From: a virus
Direction: 5' to 3' (one strand)
Virus record (IMG/VR): IMGVR_UViG_3300020470_000011
Location: 1 to 53,488 of that record
Length of the DNA stretch: 53,488 bases
The notes beneath the pieces are model-generated. The model worked only from the letters and a program-made list of their open reading frames with translations, searched no databases and was not told the origin of the DNA. Position numbers and translations under genes: made by a program. How positions within the stretch are numbered: the stretch's first letter is position 1; the number at the start of each line of letters is the position of its first letter. This document shows positions 8,591 through 17,200 of this stretch, piece after piece.

Positions 8591-8619
8591 ATTATACTAT
8601 GGTGGTGACCAACCGTCAA
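8591..8619 (-). promoter_or_regulatory. Sigma70-like promoter of the halogenase operon
   Basis: On the minus strand TTGACG (8614-8619) is followed after 17 bases by a perfect TATAAT (8591-8596). The -35 box lies inside the end of the preceding gene. Transcription would begin roughly 12-15 bases before the halogenase ATG, giving a nearly leaderless message. No late-type TATAAATA box is present, so the operon is probably read by unmodified host RNA polymerase, early in infection. Confidence 0.65.
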
Positions 8620-9022
8620 CCCACGCATCCCATGCCTTACGACCCTCTAGTTGAGTCTTCTTAGGATCTGGCACAAACTCTGCAATGGTACCTGGTTTAG
8701 TCGTAGTTGCCTTTACATTAGCAACATGATCCTTCCACGTAGTAGTACCATTAACCTGGTCTTTATACATCATATCCAACTGGTCTCCCACATCACCATA
8801 AGCGACATTACGGGCGACTCTTGCTAATTCTCTAAGATCTTCTTGTGTAGACCTATGGATTACCTCACCATTGACCATCTTATGTTCATAAGTTGTGTCA
8901 TCAGGTACTTCCATCCACTTCATATTTGCATCTGCACCTTCATAGATTTCAAATTTGTCTGCGGTATCAACAATATCTGTGATTTGACCGCTATCGCCAT
9001 TAACGATTGCCCATTTACTCAT
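8597..9022 (-). CDS. Possible tail-fibre-associated or assembly protein (141 aa)
   Basis: This 141-residue protein starts MSKWAIVNGDSGQI and contains GDQLDMMYKDQVNGTTTW and DHVANVK, a pattern familiar from small proteins near the tail-fibre genes of marine phages. It follows three adhesin genes, has an excellent ribosome binding site (AAGGAGAT) and a late-type promoter box just upstream, so it is a late product. A role in fibre assembly or as a small virion protein is inferred from position and that motif only. Confidence 0.6.
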   Translation of the reverse strand: MSKWAIVNGDSGQITDIVDTADKFEIYEGADANMKWMEVPDDTTYEHKMVNGEVIHRSTQEDLRELARVARNVAYGDVGDQLDMMYKDQVNGTTTWKDHVANVKATTTKPGTIAEFVPDPKKTQLEGRKAWDAWVDGWSPP

Positions 9023-9045
9023 GATAGTTTAATCTCCTTCGTTGT

Positions 9046-9053
9046 TATTTATT
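9046..9053 (-). promoter_or_regulatory. Late-type promoter box (AATAAATA)
   Basis: AATAAATA on the minus strand, one base off the T4 late consensus TATAAATA, 24 bases before the ATG at 9022 and overlapping the stop codon of the upstream adhesin gene. Its placement matches the other late boxes in this window. Confidence 0.45.
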
Positions 9054-9873
9054 AACCGTAGTATTCATAGACTACCACGATTCCCTCTCGACCTCTTGCA
9101 CCTCGGTTACCAAACTGAGATCCATTACCACCTGCACCCCATGCACAATGTGATTGATGCCTGTGTGAATAGTTACTTTGGTTGTGTGATGCAGGTTGGG
9201 AACTACCAAAATATGAAGCACCTGCAGCATGGTTGCCATAAGATGCCCAGTTACCATAACCATTACCTCCACCGCCATAAACGTTGAGGTCACCACCTGA
9301 TCCATTACCACCATATCCACCATTGTGTTGTCTGTCACAATTAGCACCTACTCCACCAGAAGCAGAGCAATATCCACCAAATGAGGATGAGTTACCATTA
9401 CCACCACAACCAGCATAGTTAGTACCACCACCTGGGTTTCCTACTGTAACTGATACTGAAGATGTATTAGTAACATCAATCACACGACGTGACATACCAC
9501 CAGCACCAGCAGATTCACATTTACCTGAACCTCCTCCACCAGCACCGATAACAACAACTTGAATTGATTTACAGTTATTAGGTCTATTCCAAGTACCACT
9601 AGATGTCCATACTTGCATAGATCTAAATCCTGCACCACCTCCACCACCTTCAAATTCTGTAGACCACGTTAGTTGACTTCCATCATTGCTGAGGAATCTA
9701 CCTGACTGACCTGAAAGAGATGGAACATTATAATTTGACGACCCTGTAATATCTCCGTTAACATTCAGATTGTTAACCTTAAGAGTTCCATTCGCAGTTA
9801 TCGAACCACTGCTGAAGGTAAACCCTCCCAGTCCTGAAATATCAGTGACGCTAGAAACCTTAAGAACACTCAT
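9052..9873 (-). CDS. Glycine-rich tail-fibre adhesin, copy 1
   Basis: A 273-residue glycine-rich protein. The first 75 residues are an N-terminal attachment region with phage-fibre features (ITANGTLKVNNLNVNGDITG). Then comes SMQVWTSSGTW, a beta domain leading into long Gly-rich runs (GAGGGGSGKCESAGAGG, GGNGSGGDLNVYGGGGNGYG), and a nearly invariant tail (YSHRHQSHCAWGAGG). This layout recalls polyglycine-II adhesins such as gp38 of T4-like phages, which bind receptors with loops between Gly-rich helices. It is the last of three tandem paralogs and overlaps the next upstream one by ATGA. The segment after GGNGYG (NWASYGNHAAGASYFGSSQP) differs between copies and may contact the receptor. Confidence 0.75.
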   Translation of the reverse strand: MSVLKVSSVTDISGLGGFTFSSGSITANGTLKVNNLNVNGDITGSSNYNVPSLSGQSGRFLSNDGSQLTWSTEFEGGGGGAGFRSMQVWTSSGTWNRPNNCKSIQVVVIGAGGGGSGKCESAGAGGMSRRVIDVTNTSSVSVTVGNPGGGTNYAGCGGNGNSSSFGGYCSASGGVGANCDRQHNGGYGGNGSGGDLNVYGGGGNGYGNWASYGNHAAGASYFGSSQPASHNQSNYSHRHQSHCAWGAGGNGSQFGNRGARGREGIVVVYEYYG

Positions 9874-10679
9874 CCGAAAAACTCCTGTACAATTACAACA
9901 CCTTCACGACCTCTTGCACCTCTGTTACCATGCTGAGATCCATTGCCACCTGCACCCCAAGCACAATGTGACTGGTGTCTGTGTGAATAGTTACCCTGAT
10001 TATGTCCAGCAGGTTGTGACCCACCTAAGAATGACACGCCAGCAGTATGGTTTGCGAATGACCAATAAGATCCATAACCATTTCCTCCACCACCGTAGAT
10101 ATTTAAATCTCCACCTGATCCATTACCACCATATCCTCCTGCATGCTGTCGTGAGCAGTTTGCTCCTACTCCACCACTTGCACTACAATAACTACCAAAC
10201 GATGATGAGTTACCATTACCACCACATCCTGAATAGTTAGTACCACCTCCTGGATTACCTACAGATACAGATACTGAAGAAACATTTGTTACATCTATTA
10301 CTCTTTCAGAGCAACCACCAGCACCAGCAGATTCGCAGTAACCACTGCCTCCTCCACCAGCACCTACTACAGTGACAATAATAGATGTGCAATTTTGTGG
10401 TCTAGTCCAAGTACCACTAGATGTCCAAACTTGCATAGACCGAATACCAGATCCAGCAGTAACTGCTGACCATTCAAATCCACTACCAGTTGACTTTAGT
10501 GCTTTACCTGCGTTACCACCGAGTGAGGGTACAATCCATGTGGATCCACCTCTTATGTCACCATTAATGACTAATGCAGAGCAAGTAAGAGTCGTTGACG
10601 CTGTGATACCTCCACCAGCGAGCATGAATCCTTCTGCCCCAGTTAAATCTTTTAATGCTGATACTTTAAGTTTTGACAT
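9870..10679 (-). CDS. Glycine-rich tail-fibre adhesin, copy 2
   Basis: A 269-residue paralog of its two neighbours: the same plan of N-terminal region, SMQVWTSSGTW, Gly-rich domain and invariant HRHQSHCAWGAGG tail. Its variable segment after GGGGNGYG reads SYWSFANHTAGVSFLGGSQP. Cysteines in the Gly-rich part (GYCESAGAGG, GCGGNG, SYCSASGG, GANCSRQH) are conserved in position among the three copies and may pair or stabilise loops. A late-type box lies at 10700-10707 before its start, so each copy may be separately transcribed. Receptor binding on the cyanobacterial surface is inferred. Confidence 0.75.
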   Translation of the reverse strand: MSKLKVSALKDLTGAEGFMLAGGGITASTTLTCSALVINGDIRGGSTWIVPSLGGNAGKALKSTGSGFEWSAVTAGSGIRSMQVWTSSGTWTRPQNCTSIIVTVVGAGGGGSGYCESAGAGGCSERVIDVTNVSSVSVSVGNPGGGTNYSGCGGNGNSSSFGSYCSASGGVGANCSRQHAGGYGGNGSGGDLNIYGGGGNGYGSYWSFANHTAGVSFLGGSQPAGHNQGNYSHRHQSHCAWGAGGNGSQHGNRGARGREGVVIVQEFFG

Positions 10680-10699
10680 AGGTCAATGATTCCTACTGC

Positions 10700-10707
10700 T
10701 ATTTATC
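10700..10707 (-). promoter_or_regulatory. Late-type promoter box (GATAAATA)
   Basis: GATAAATA on the minus strand, 21 bases before the ATG at 10679, overlapping the stop codon of the upstream adhesin gene. One mismatch to TATAAATA. Confidence 0.45.
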
Positions 10708-11512
10708 CAAAGAACTCGTGTACTACCACAACACCTTCTCTTCCTCTCGCTCCACGGTTTCCATGCTGTGATCCATTTCCACCAGCACCCCAGGCACAAT
10801 GGGATTGGTGTCTATGAGAGTAGTTTCCTTGGTTGTGAGATGATGGTTGAGTACCACCCCAGTAACTAGCACCAGCAGTATGATTACCATATGAGTGGTG
10901 TGAACCATATCCACTTCCACCACCTCCATATATGTTTAACGCTCCACCAGATCCGTTACCGCCATATCCTCCTGCATGTTGTCTTTCACAATTTGCTCCA
11001 GCACCACCTGATGCTGAACAATAACCTCCAAAACTAGAAGAGTTACCACTTCCACCACAACCAGAGTAATTAGATCCTCCACCTGGGTTTCCGATAGTAA
11101 CTGATACTGAAGAAACATTTGATACATCTATTTGTCTTTGTGAGGTACCACCTGCACCTCCTGATTCACAAAATCCTGAACCACCGCCACCTGCACCTGT
11201 ACAGGTAACCATAATTGTAGAACAACCGCTTGGTTTATTCCACGTGCCATTAGATGTCCAAACTTGCATAGACCTGACACCTGAAGCAGAAGACAGGGTA
11301 CCCCATGTTAACGCACTACCATTATTGCTTACATATTCATCTGTATGACCTGAGGGATCTGGGAGAATATAAGCGGATGACCCCGAAATGTTGCCATCAA
11401 TTTGAATGTCATTAACAGTTAAAGTACCATTAGCAGTGATACCACCAGTAGAGAATGTAAATCCACCGATGCCACCTAAGTCTTTAATAGCTCCAATATT
11501 TAACTGTGCCAT
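10703..11512 (-). CDS. Glycine-rich tail-fibre adhesin, copy 3
   Basis: A 269-residue member of the tandem adhesin family, first in transcription order. The N-terminal region (MAQLNIGAIKDLGGIGG, ITANGTLTVNDIQIDGNISG) is the most divergent part relative to the other copies, as expected if it docks to a different partner, while the C-terminal block is almost identical. The variable segment is SHHSYGNHTAGASYWGGTQP. Base-level identity is high around the MQVWTS codons in all three copies, so the duplications are recent or kept alike by recombination. The start is preceded by AAGGA and two late-type boxes. Confidence 0.75.
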   Translation of the reverse strand: MAQLNIGAIKDLGGIGGFTFSTGGITANGTLTVNDIQIDGNISGSSAYILPDPSGHTDEYVSNNGSALTWGTLSSASGVRSMQVWTSNGTWNKPSGCSTIMVTCTGAGGGGSGFCESGGAGGTSQRQIDVSNVSSVSVTIGNPGGGSNYSGCGGSGNSSSFGGYCSASGGAGANCERQHAGGYGGNGSGGALNIYGGGGSGYGSHHSYGNHTAGASYWGGTQPSSHNQGNYSHRHQSHCAWGAGGNGSQHGNRGARGREGVVVVHEFFG

Positions 11513-11535
11513 ATTATTGGTGCTTCCTTACTTTT

Positions 11536-12096
11536 CTATTTATCATTATTTATGTCCGCAAATATATTAAACGCAATAGAAATGCGGTCTTCATCACTAT
11601 CATTCTCTTCTACATCATGTTCCAACCAACAAGGGAAAAATAATACCATCCCTTCCTCTGGGTCTATGTAGTGATATTCATGACCATCATTAAAATATTC
11701 ATGGTCAGGCATACATGTCATCAATGGACCTCTAGGGTCATAAAATCTAATTCTTCCTGAATTCTCAGGCACCTTCACATAATACACACCAGAAAGAAAA
11801 ATAGAAGTATCGAGGTGAACATGTCTTTGGTTCCTGTGACCCTTAGAGTTGACATTAACCCACGTGAAAATGGAGTATTCTTGAATCGGTTTATCTTCTC
11901 TCCTAGGGCATGCTTCTGTAATCGCATTAATCCATTCCTCATTGTAAAACAATTCTCCTTGATAACCACCTATATTAGAAAAAGTTTTAGATGGAGTATT
12001 GATAGCAAACTCTCTAATTTCTTTTTCCAATTGTCTGTTATCTAGATTTAATATATCACAATGTACTGGAGTTGGAAAGAAATTAAATGTTCTCAT
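11536..12096 (-). CDS. 2OG-Fe(II) oxygenase, TIGR02466-like, in the adhesin region
   Basis: A 186-residue oxygenase with the same plan as the one at 3649-4329: MRTFNFFPTPVHCD at the start, FTWVNVNSKGHRNQRHVHLD carrying the proximal histidines and aspartate, IFLSGVYYVKVPENSGRIRF, then FFPCWLEHDVEEND with the distal histidine and DEDRISIAFNIF with the likely 2OG arginine. I start it at the ATG at 12096, which overlaps the stop of the preceding gene (TGATG). It sits between two groups of glycine-rich fibre genes, so a virion protein is a possible substrate; that is inference. Confidence 0.82.
   Translation of the reverse strand: MRTFNFFPTPVHCDILNLDNRQLEKEIREFAINTPSKTFSNIGGYQGELFYNEEWINAITEACPRREDKPIQEYSIFTWVNVNSKGHRNQRHVHLDTSIFLSGVYYVKVPENSGRIRFYDPRGPLMTCMPDHEYFNDGHEYHYIDPEEGMVLFFPCWLEHDVEENDSDEDRISIAFNIFADINNDK
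11537..11554 (-). promoter_or_regulatory. Pair of late-type promoter boxes
   Basis: GATAAATA (11537-11544) and CATAAATA (11547-11554) on the minus strand, 24-42 bases before the ATG at 11512. The first overlaps the stop codon of the oxygenase gene upstream. Two boxes in tandem are unusual in this window. Confidence 0.45.
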
Positions 12097-12383
12097 CACC
12101 ACTTACCCAAGGGACAGGTAGTATACCTAGTGTCCAATGTTTTATTGATTAATGCCATCACAATACGTTTGACATCCATAAAACATCCACACTCCATACA
12201 CTGACGTGTAACTGGATTCCACCTATCACAAGTATAGCATATTTCTATGTTTTTTGCAGCAATAGGGGCAAAATACTCTTTCTTTTGGTCAAGATCAGGC
12301 AAAATGAAGTCCCTATATTTACTGGACCATATTAAACCTGTTTCTTTTCCATTAATTACTTCTTTATCACCATCTTTACGCAT
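12096..12383 (-). CDS. Small zinc-ribbon-like protein (DUF6171-like)
   Basis: A 95-residue protein with six cysteines: Cys49, Cys52, Cys62, Cys65, Cys67 and Cys90, in the arrangement CYTCDRWNPVTRQCMECGCF ... CPLGKW. This resembles phage DUF6171-type metal-binding proteins and suggests a zinc site. It overlaps the adhesin-like gene upstream by 8 bases and the oxygenase downstream by 3, so all three are probably co-expressed. Function unknown; assembly or protein-protein contact is one option. Confidence 0.65.
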   Translation of the reverse strand: MRKDGDKEVINGKETGLIWSSKYRDFILPDLDQKKEYFAPIAAKNIEICYTCDRWNPVTRQCMECGCFMDVKRIVMALINKTLDTRYTTCPLGKW

Positions 12384-13380
12384 AATATGTAAGTACTACT
12401 TTTCCTGGTCCTCCCCAATGAGTACTATCACCCCTGCCATCATTATGTCTTCCACCCCTACTATAATTACTCTCATAATAAGGACTGGATGCCATCTGAT
12501 TAGGGACATTCTCACCATCTCCAGTGTATGTGGCAGCATTAGAGACGCTATATGACCCACTACCTCCTATATATCCTGATCCGCCACCGCCATTTCCACC
12601 GTTGGGTGACCCACCGCCACCTGCACCGCCAAAATAGCCTGCTCCCCCGCCACCAGCGTTGCAACCGTTGCCACCAGCAGCAGAAGCGTAGTTACCACCA
12701 TAGATTTGGTTAGGCCACCCTACACCACCACTACCTTCACCACCTCCGCAAGCAACGCCACCACGGAGTTGTTGACCATTACACTGACCACCAGAGGTAC
12801 AAGAACCTCCACCAGTCTGTCTATAACTACCTCCACCACCTTGATTTCCTGCAATACCACCAGAGTTTGATGGGTTTCCTCTTTGTCCTGAGTCTCCTCC
12901 TCCTGCACCACCACCGTGGCTATTTCCATTGGATGAGTCACCAGAACCTCCACCACCACCTGCTAACATAATAGAAGCGTTCCAGTCTGTGTCAGTATTA
13001 TTTCCATTCCAATTACTTGTAAATATTCCCGTATATCCTGCTCCTGACCCGTTATTCTGTCTACCAGGTCCACCACCACGACCAACAATGATTTTTAATG
13101 TGCCACCTGCTGATGTATTGATATCTCCTTCTGAGTATCCTCCTGCACCACCACGTGTATTAGTATCTCCTTCTGCACCACCTCCAGGTCCATATACATA
13201 TGCTCTTATACTATTTACATTTCCTGGAATACTAAATGATTGTTGTCCACCAGTATAGGTAAAGGTGCTCTCGGTGAAGGTACCACCGCCACCTCCTCCA
13301 CCACCTGCGCCACCACCGCCAGAAGCAGTGGGTCCAGATGATACAGGTAAATGTTGTCCAGAAAATCCAAACCTACCCAT
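12376..13380 (-). CDS. Glycine-rich fibre or adhesin protein (334 aa)
   Basis: A 334-residue protein made mostly of glycine-rich repeats (about residues 20-330), with a short beta segment near 35-65 (FTYTGGQQSFSIPGNV) and a C-terminus GGPGKVVLTYYA. It lacks the SMQVWTSSGTW block of the three smaller adhesins, so it is a different subgroup of glycine-rich adhesin, although the final beta strand is analogous. Two cysteine-containing segments (GSCTSGGQCNG, GVACGGGEG) stand out. It is probably displayed on the virion as a fibre tip or accessory adhesin. The function is inferred from composition and neighbours. Confidence 0.65.
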   Translation of the reverse strand: MGRFGFSGQHLPVSSGPTASGGGGAGGGGGGGGTFTESTFTYTGGQQSFSIPGNVNSIRAYVYGPGGGAEGDTNTRGGAGGYSEGDINTSAGGTLKIIVGRGGGPGRQNNGSGAGYTGIFTSNWNGNNTDTDWNASIMLAGGGGGSGDSSNGNSHGGGAGGGDSGQRGNPSNSGGIAGNQGGGGSYRQTGGGSCTSGGQCNGQQLRGGVACGGGEGSGGVGWPNQIYGGNYASAAGGNGCNAGGGGAGYFGGAGGGGSPNGGNGGGGSGYIGGSGSYSVSNAATYTGDGENVPNQMASSPYYESNYSRGGRHNDGRGDSTHWGGPGKVVLTYYA

Positions 13381-13385
13381 AATTT

Positions 13386-14246
13386 TTATCCGTAATTAGA
13401 ACCAGAGCCAAACACTGTGTATGACTCAGTTTGTGACCCCGTTAGTGGTTTATTTATGATTGAAAATGATGTTACAGCATAAGTGCCACTCATTCCTGGT
13501 GCACTACCACCTGACCACTGAACAGTATGAGCTACTCCATTAAGATTAAGACTAGTTGGAACACCTGAACCACCAGCATTCTCACCAACTACAGTGATAC
13601 CAAAGGCAACATCTCCAGACGTTGGTACATTAGTTACTGACAGGGTATAATCTCCACCACCTGTCCTAGTAATATACAAAGAGTTGTTGTCATTGAAATC
13701 ATGACTAATATTACCACTAGAAGTATAGTGCTTCATCTCCTCTGCTGTCTCAGCAAAGTTAAGAATACCTGTTGATTTAATATCAACAGCAGTCACATCA
13801 GATACCTCAAGACTCATATCATCTTGACCACCAATAATATTCCACGTGGCACCATTCTCAATAGTGACTGTAAAACCGTTTGCAATAGTAATTGGACCTG
13901 CACTGAATCCATTAGTGAATTCAACACCACCATTAGCAATTGGACCTATTGTTAAATTCTCTGATATTGTGGTACCATTAGTCCTAACAATACTATTCTC
14001 ACCAACTGAGGGACCACCACCTCCAACTGTTGTCCAACCTGGGACACCTTGTTGAGCATCTTGTTTATAAATCTGTGCTGCATCTTCGGTGCTGTTGTAC
14101 ACCAAAGTACCATAAGCAGGTGCACCGAGTGCTGTTACTGCTGCTTGGTTTAAATTAGGAAGATTGAGTTGCTCAGTGACTTGTAGTGCCTCCATAATGG
14201 CACGAGTCGTTGCATCAATCTGATTACCAATTATCTTGGTGGACAT
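13386..14246 (-). CDS. Virion fibre-like protein (286 aa)
   Basis: The first 50 residues (MSTKIIGNQIDATTRAI, LNLPNLN, GTLVYNSTEDAAQIY) resemble the head-binding or fibre-start segments of phage tail-fibre proteins, where a virtual-parameter-like strand YGTLVYN is common. The rest is beta-rich with Asn, Gly and Thr (NGFTVTIENGATWNII, HYTSSGNISHDF). It follows a late-type box at 14268-14275 and has the ribosome binding site AGAGGTGAT. A structural tail role is likely; the exact part is not determined. Confidence 0.65.
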   Translation of the reverse strand: MSTKIIGNQIDATTRAIMEALQVTEQLNLPNLNQAAVTALGAPAYGTLVYNSTEDAAQIYKQDAQQGVPGWTTVGGGGPSVGENSIVRTNGTTISENLTIGPIANGGVEFTNGFSAGPITIANGFTVTIENGATWNIIGGQDDMSLEVSDVTAVDIKSTGILNFAETAEEMKHYTSSGNISHDFNDNNSLYITRTGGGDYTLSVTNVPTSGDVAFGITVVGENAGGSGVPTSLNLNGVAHTVQWSGGSAPGMSGTYAVTSFSIINKPLTGSQTESYTVFGSGSNYG

Positions 14247-14267
14247 AAGATCACCTCTTTGTAATAT

Positions 14268-14275
14268 TATTTATT
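14268..14275 (-). promoter_or_regulatory. Late-type promoter box (AATAAATA)
   Basis: AATAAATA on the minus strand, 22 bases before the ATG at 14246 and directly after the stop of the large fibre gene. One mismatch to the late consensus. Confidence 0.45.
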
Positions 14276-17200
14276 TTAGATGACCAATTCACGTATCTGT
14301 ATGTTATCTCCAGTTTGAGGTGTTGTACCTACAGCGAAGTCAACAGCATTACCTGTTACTGTGTAGTCAATTCCTGGTCTCTGGCAGACACCATTTAAGA
14401 ATACCATTAATGAATATGCTGTATGTCCTGGAGAAATTGCAAACGTATTTGTAGTGCCATCTCCTGCATACATCACACCATTGTTACCATTATTAACACC
14501 AGTAGCAAGGGTATACTTGTCTGCACAACCATACTTACCAGTTACGTCAATATCACCAGTAACCTTCACGTTACCAGTAATCTTCATTCTATTGAGTGCG
14601 TCTGGTGCTTCACCAATACCATAATGAGTTACACCACTATATCTTTGAGATGTAATAGGTGCAGTATCGGATAGACCAAACTTATACCAAATACCAGTGT
14701 CATATATCCATCCTAAGAATGTACCTGGAGTCCAGTCAATATTATATGCAATATCACCACTATTATAAGCAGCACCTGCTGTAATAACTGGGTTACCAGT
14801 ACCATCATCCTCTGCTAGGAATGTATTCCTTAAAACAGTACCATCATCGTTAGATAAGGTAAAGTTTAGTGTCTGCAATGTATCCTGTGATGTTATCTTC
14901 TTCTGGAAGGTAACAGGACCAGAGAATACTGATTCCAACTGGTTAGATGCACCACCAATAACCGTTAGTTTATCGGTAAGCACAATCTCACTGAAGGTCT
15001 CAATAGTTGTACCTTCTTCACCCAACACGTTAAGTTGAGCAATATCTTCGTTAGTGATCTGACCTGTAACTGGGTTGATAACCTGGTTACCAACAAACAA
15101 CTCACCATCACTGTTAACACCAGAGTAGTATGCAACACCTGCTGCTTCTTTCAGTGACTGTGATAATCTAACTGCATCTTTACTTAATACTTCTACCTGT
15201 GTAGATGGGAATGCAGTTGAGTAGTTACCTGGACCAAATCCAAGATACTCAAACGTGTGACCTGATGCTCTGAGGATTGAGTATCTTCGCAATTCACAGA
15301 GTAGAGGTTGTACTGAGTTATCAGCATTTAGTTTGAGTGCAATCTTTCTTTCTTCTGCTTCACCTAGTCGTGCAGTAACACTAATACCATTCAATACGTT
15401 AGATGTAGTATTATATCCTAGGTTATTTTCAGATTCTAGTAAGAAGAATTGTGATGTCTCTTTAGTGACACTTCTTTGTGTATCCTCATTAGGAGTAGGA
15501 GATGCACCATCAGTAGTAGTAACTACACCTAGTGTCTCATTACTTGCAACAGATACAGATGCAGCAGGGTCTGCTACTGGGTTGTCTCTGTCAAATGCAG
15601 GATATAAATCTACAGTTGCCTGTGAGAATGCAAAGTCATTAAAGTTAGACGTTGAAGGTGATACTGAAGCATTCAATAGCGTCAGATAGTATACACCGTC
15701 AGTCACACCTCTTACAAATTCTTGATGAGTCTCTACAGCATATATGTAATATGTTTTACTGTATGCTGGACTATTGGTTTCACTACTTCGTGGTTGGATA
15801 ACAAAACCTGTAATAGGTGCTCTGGGTACAGGGAAGGCATCCTTGTCCAATACATAGCGGTACCTGTAAATCCTATCAACCAAGTTTCTAGCATCTGGTA
15901 CCCTCCTTACAAATGTAGTTGGTGTGAATCCAAGGTTTTGATATAGACTGTTTGCTTGCAGTGTAGTATAGATGGTATTTGCTGCTCCATCTACTTGTAA
16001 ATACCACTGACTATTTGCAGTATCAAACTTAATTGGTGAATCATCATCACCTGCCCTAGTACCTGTTACGCTAGTGCCTGAGGGGTTAATGTCTGCATAG
16101 TGTGTAGTAGGTTCACTAGCACCACTGGCAATCAAGAGCACATATAGTCTATCTGGGGTGTTAACGTCATCACGTCTAGCACCTACAGTATATCCTTGCA
16201 CCTTACTTGGTGGTCTAGCAGTCTCTACAGTATAACCATAGAGGAATAGTTTTGTTGGGTCTGCAACACTCTTCGTCTTATTAATATCAATGGTTACCCA
16301 GTTAATTGATATCTCATTAACATCATCTAATGACTTAGGTGGGATACAGTGTGTTATCTGCCCTGCTTTATCCTTCGTAAACGCTGCTGCTTTAAAGCCT
16401 TTAGATCGGAGAGAAGTGTTACCAAAGTTTGAGTTCGAGTTGGTAATCGAGAGGTCTCCTCCACTGTCAGAGAAGAAATGATCTCCGAATCCGACTGCGA
16501 ACACAGAGACGACTTGGATGAAAGCATCATTCGACGCTTTAATATGTCGATGTCGCCATCCCTTTCGGTATTTGGCGAGTCCATTAATGTGAGCACCTGA
16601 TCCCGCAGCTTGGGGTTCATACGCTCCAGTATTTTGGTTGTAAAGTACGAACGCTCGGTCATCTTTCTGTAGCGAAATGCCAGTAAACTGGGCAACAACC
16701 ATCGACTTAAATCCAGTGGCTTTGGCACCATCTGCATGCATGCCGTTAATACCCCAGACTGAGCGGAGACTACAGTTGAAAACATATGGAGACGCTGAGT
16801 CAACAGTGTCAATCTCCACTTTCACTAGGATGTTGCTACCTAGTGCATTACCAGATGGTTCAGAGGACATCTGGTAAGTAAATTGGTTACCTTGTGCACT
16901 GGTTACCAAGAATGATCCATTATAGAGGAGAGCATCTTGGTCAGTAGGACCAGTAACACCAGATATATTAACAGCGACACCCACGGAGAACCCATGATTC
17001 TTCGGGTTACCGAGTTCATCGACTGTAAATGCTGTTGCAGTTTGTCCATTTCTGATAATCTGAGATACAGCGAATTCATCAGAAATAGGACCAACGATTC
17101 TGTTTTCCTCGACCCTTGCTTGCATCTGGTCTTGTGCAGGAATACCAGAGGTGTCAGGAATAACAGCGTATCCTTTTGATATCTTTTGGTAATATAACTC

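Noticed and set aside
9052-13380. Repeats in the glycine-rich genes as CRISPR or tandem DNA repeats
   Set aside because: The repetition is at codon level in protein-coding sequence without uniform repeat-spacer lengths.
16354-16812. Minus-strand open frame of 152 codons inside the large fibre gene
   Set aside because: It is a shifted frame of the 1190-residue protein and its openness follows from the unusual codon patch there. Reported as a codon-use finding instead.
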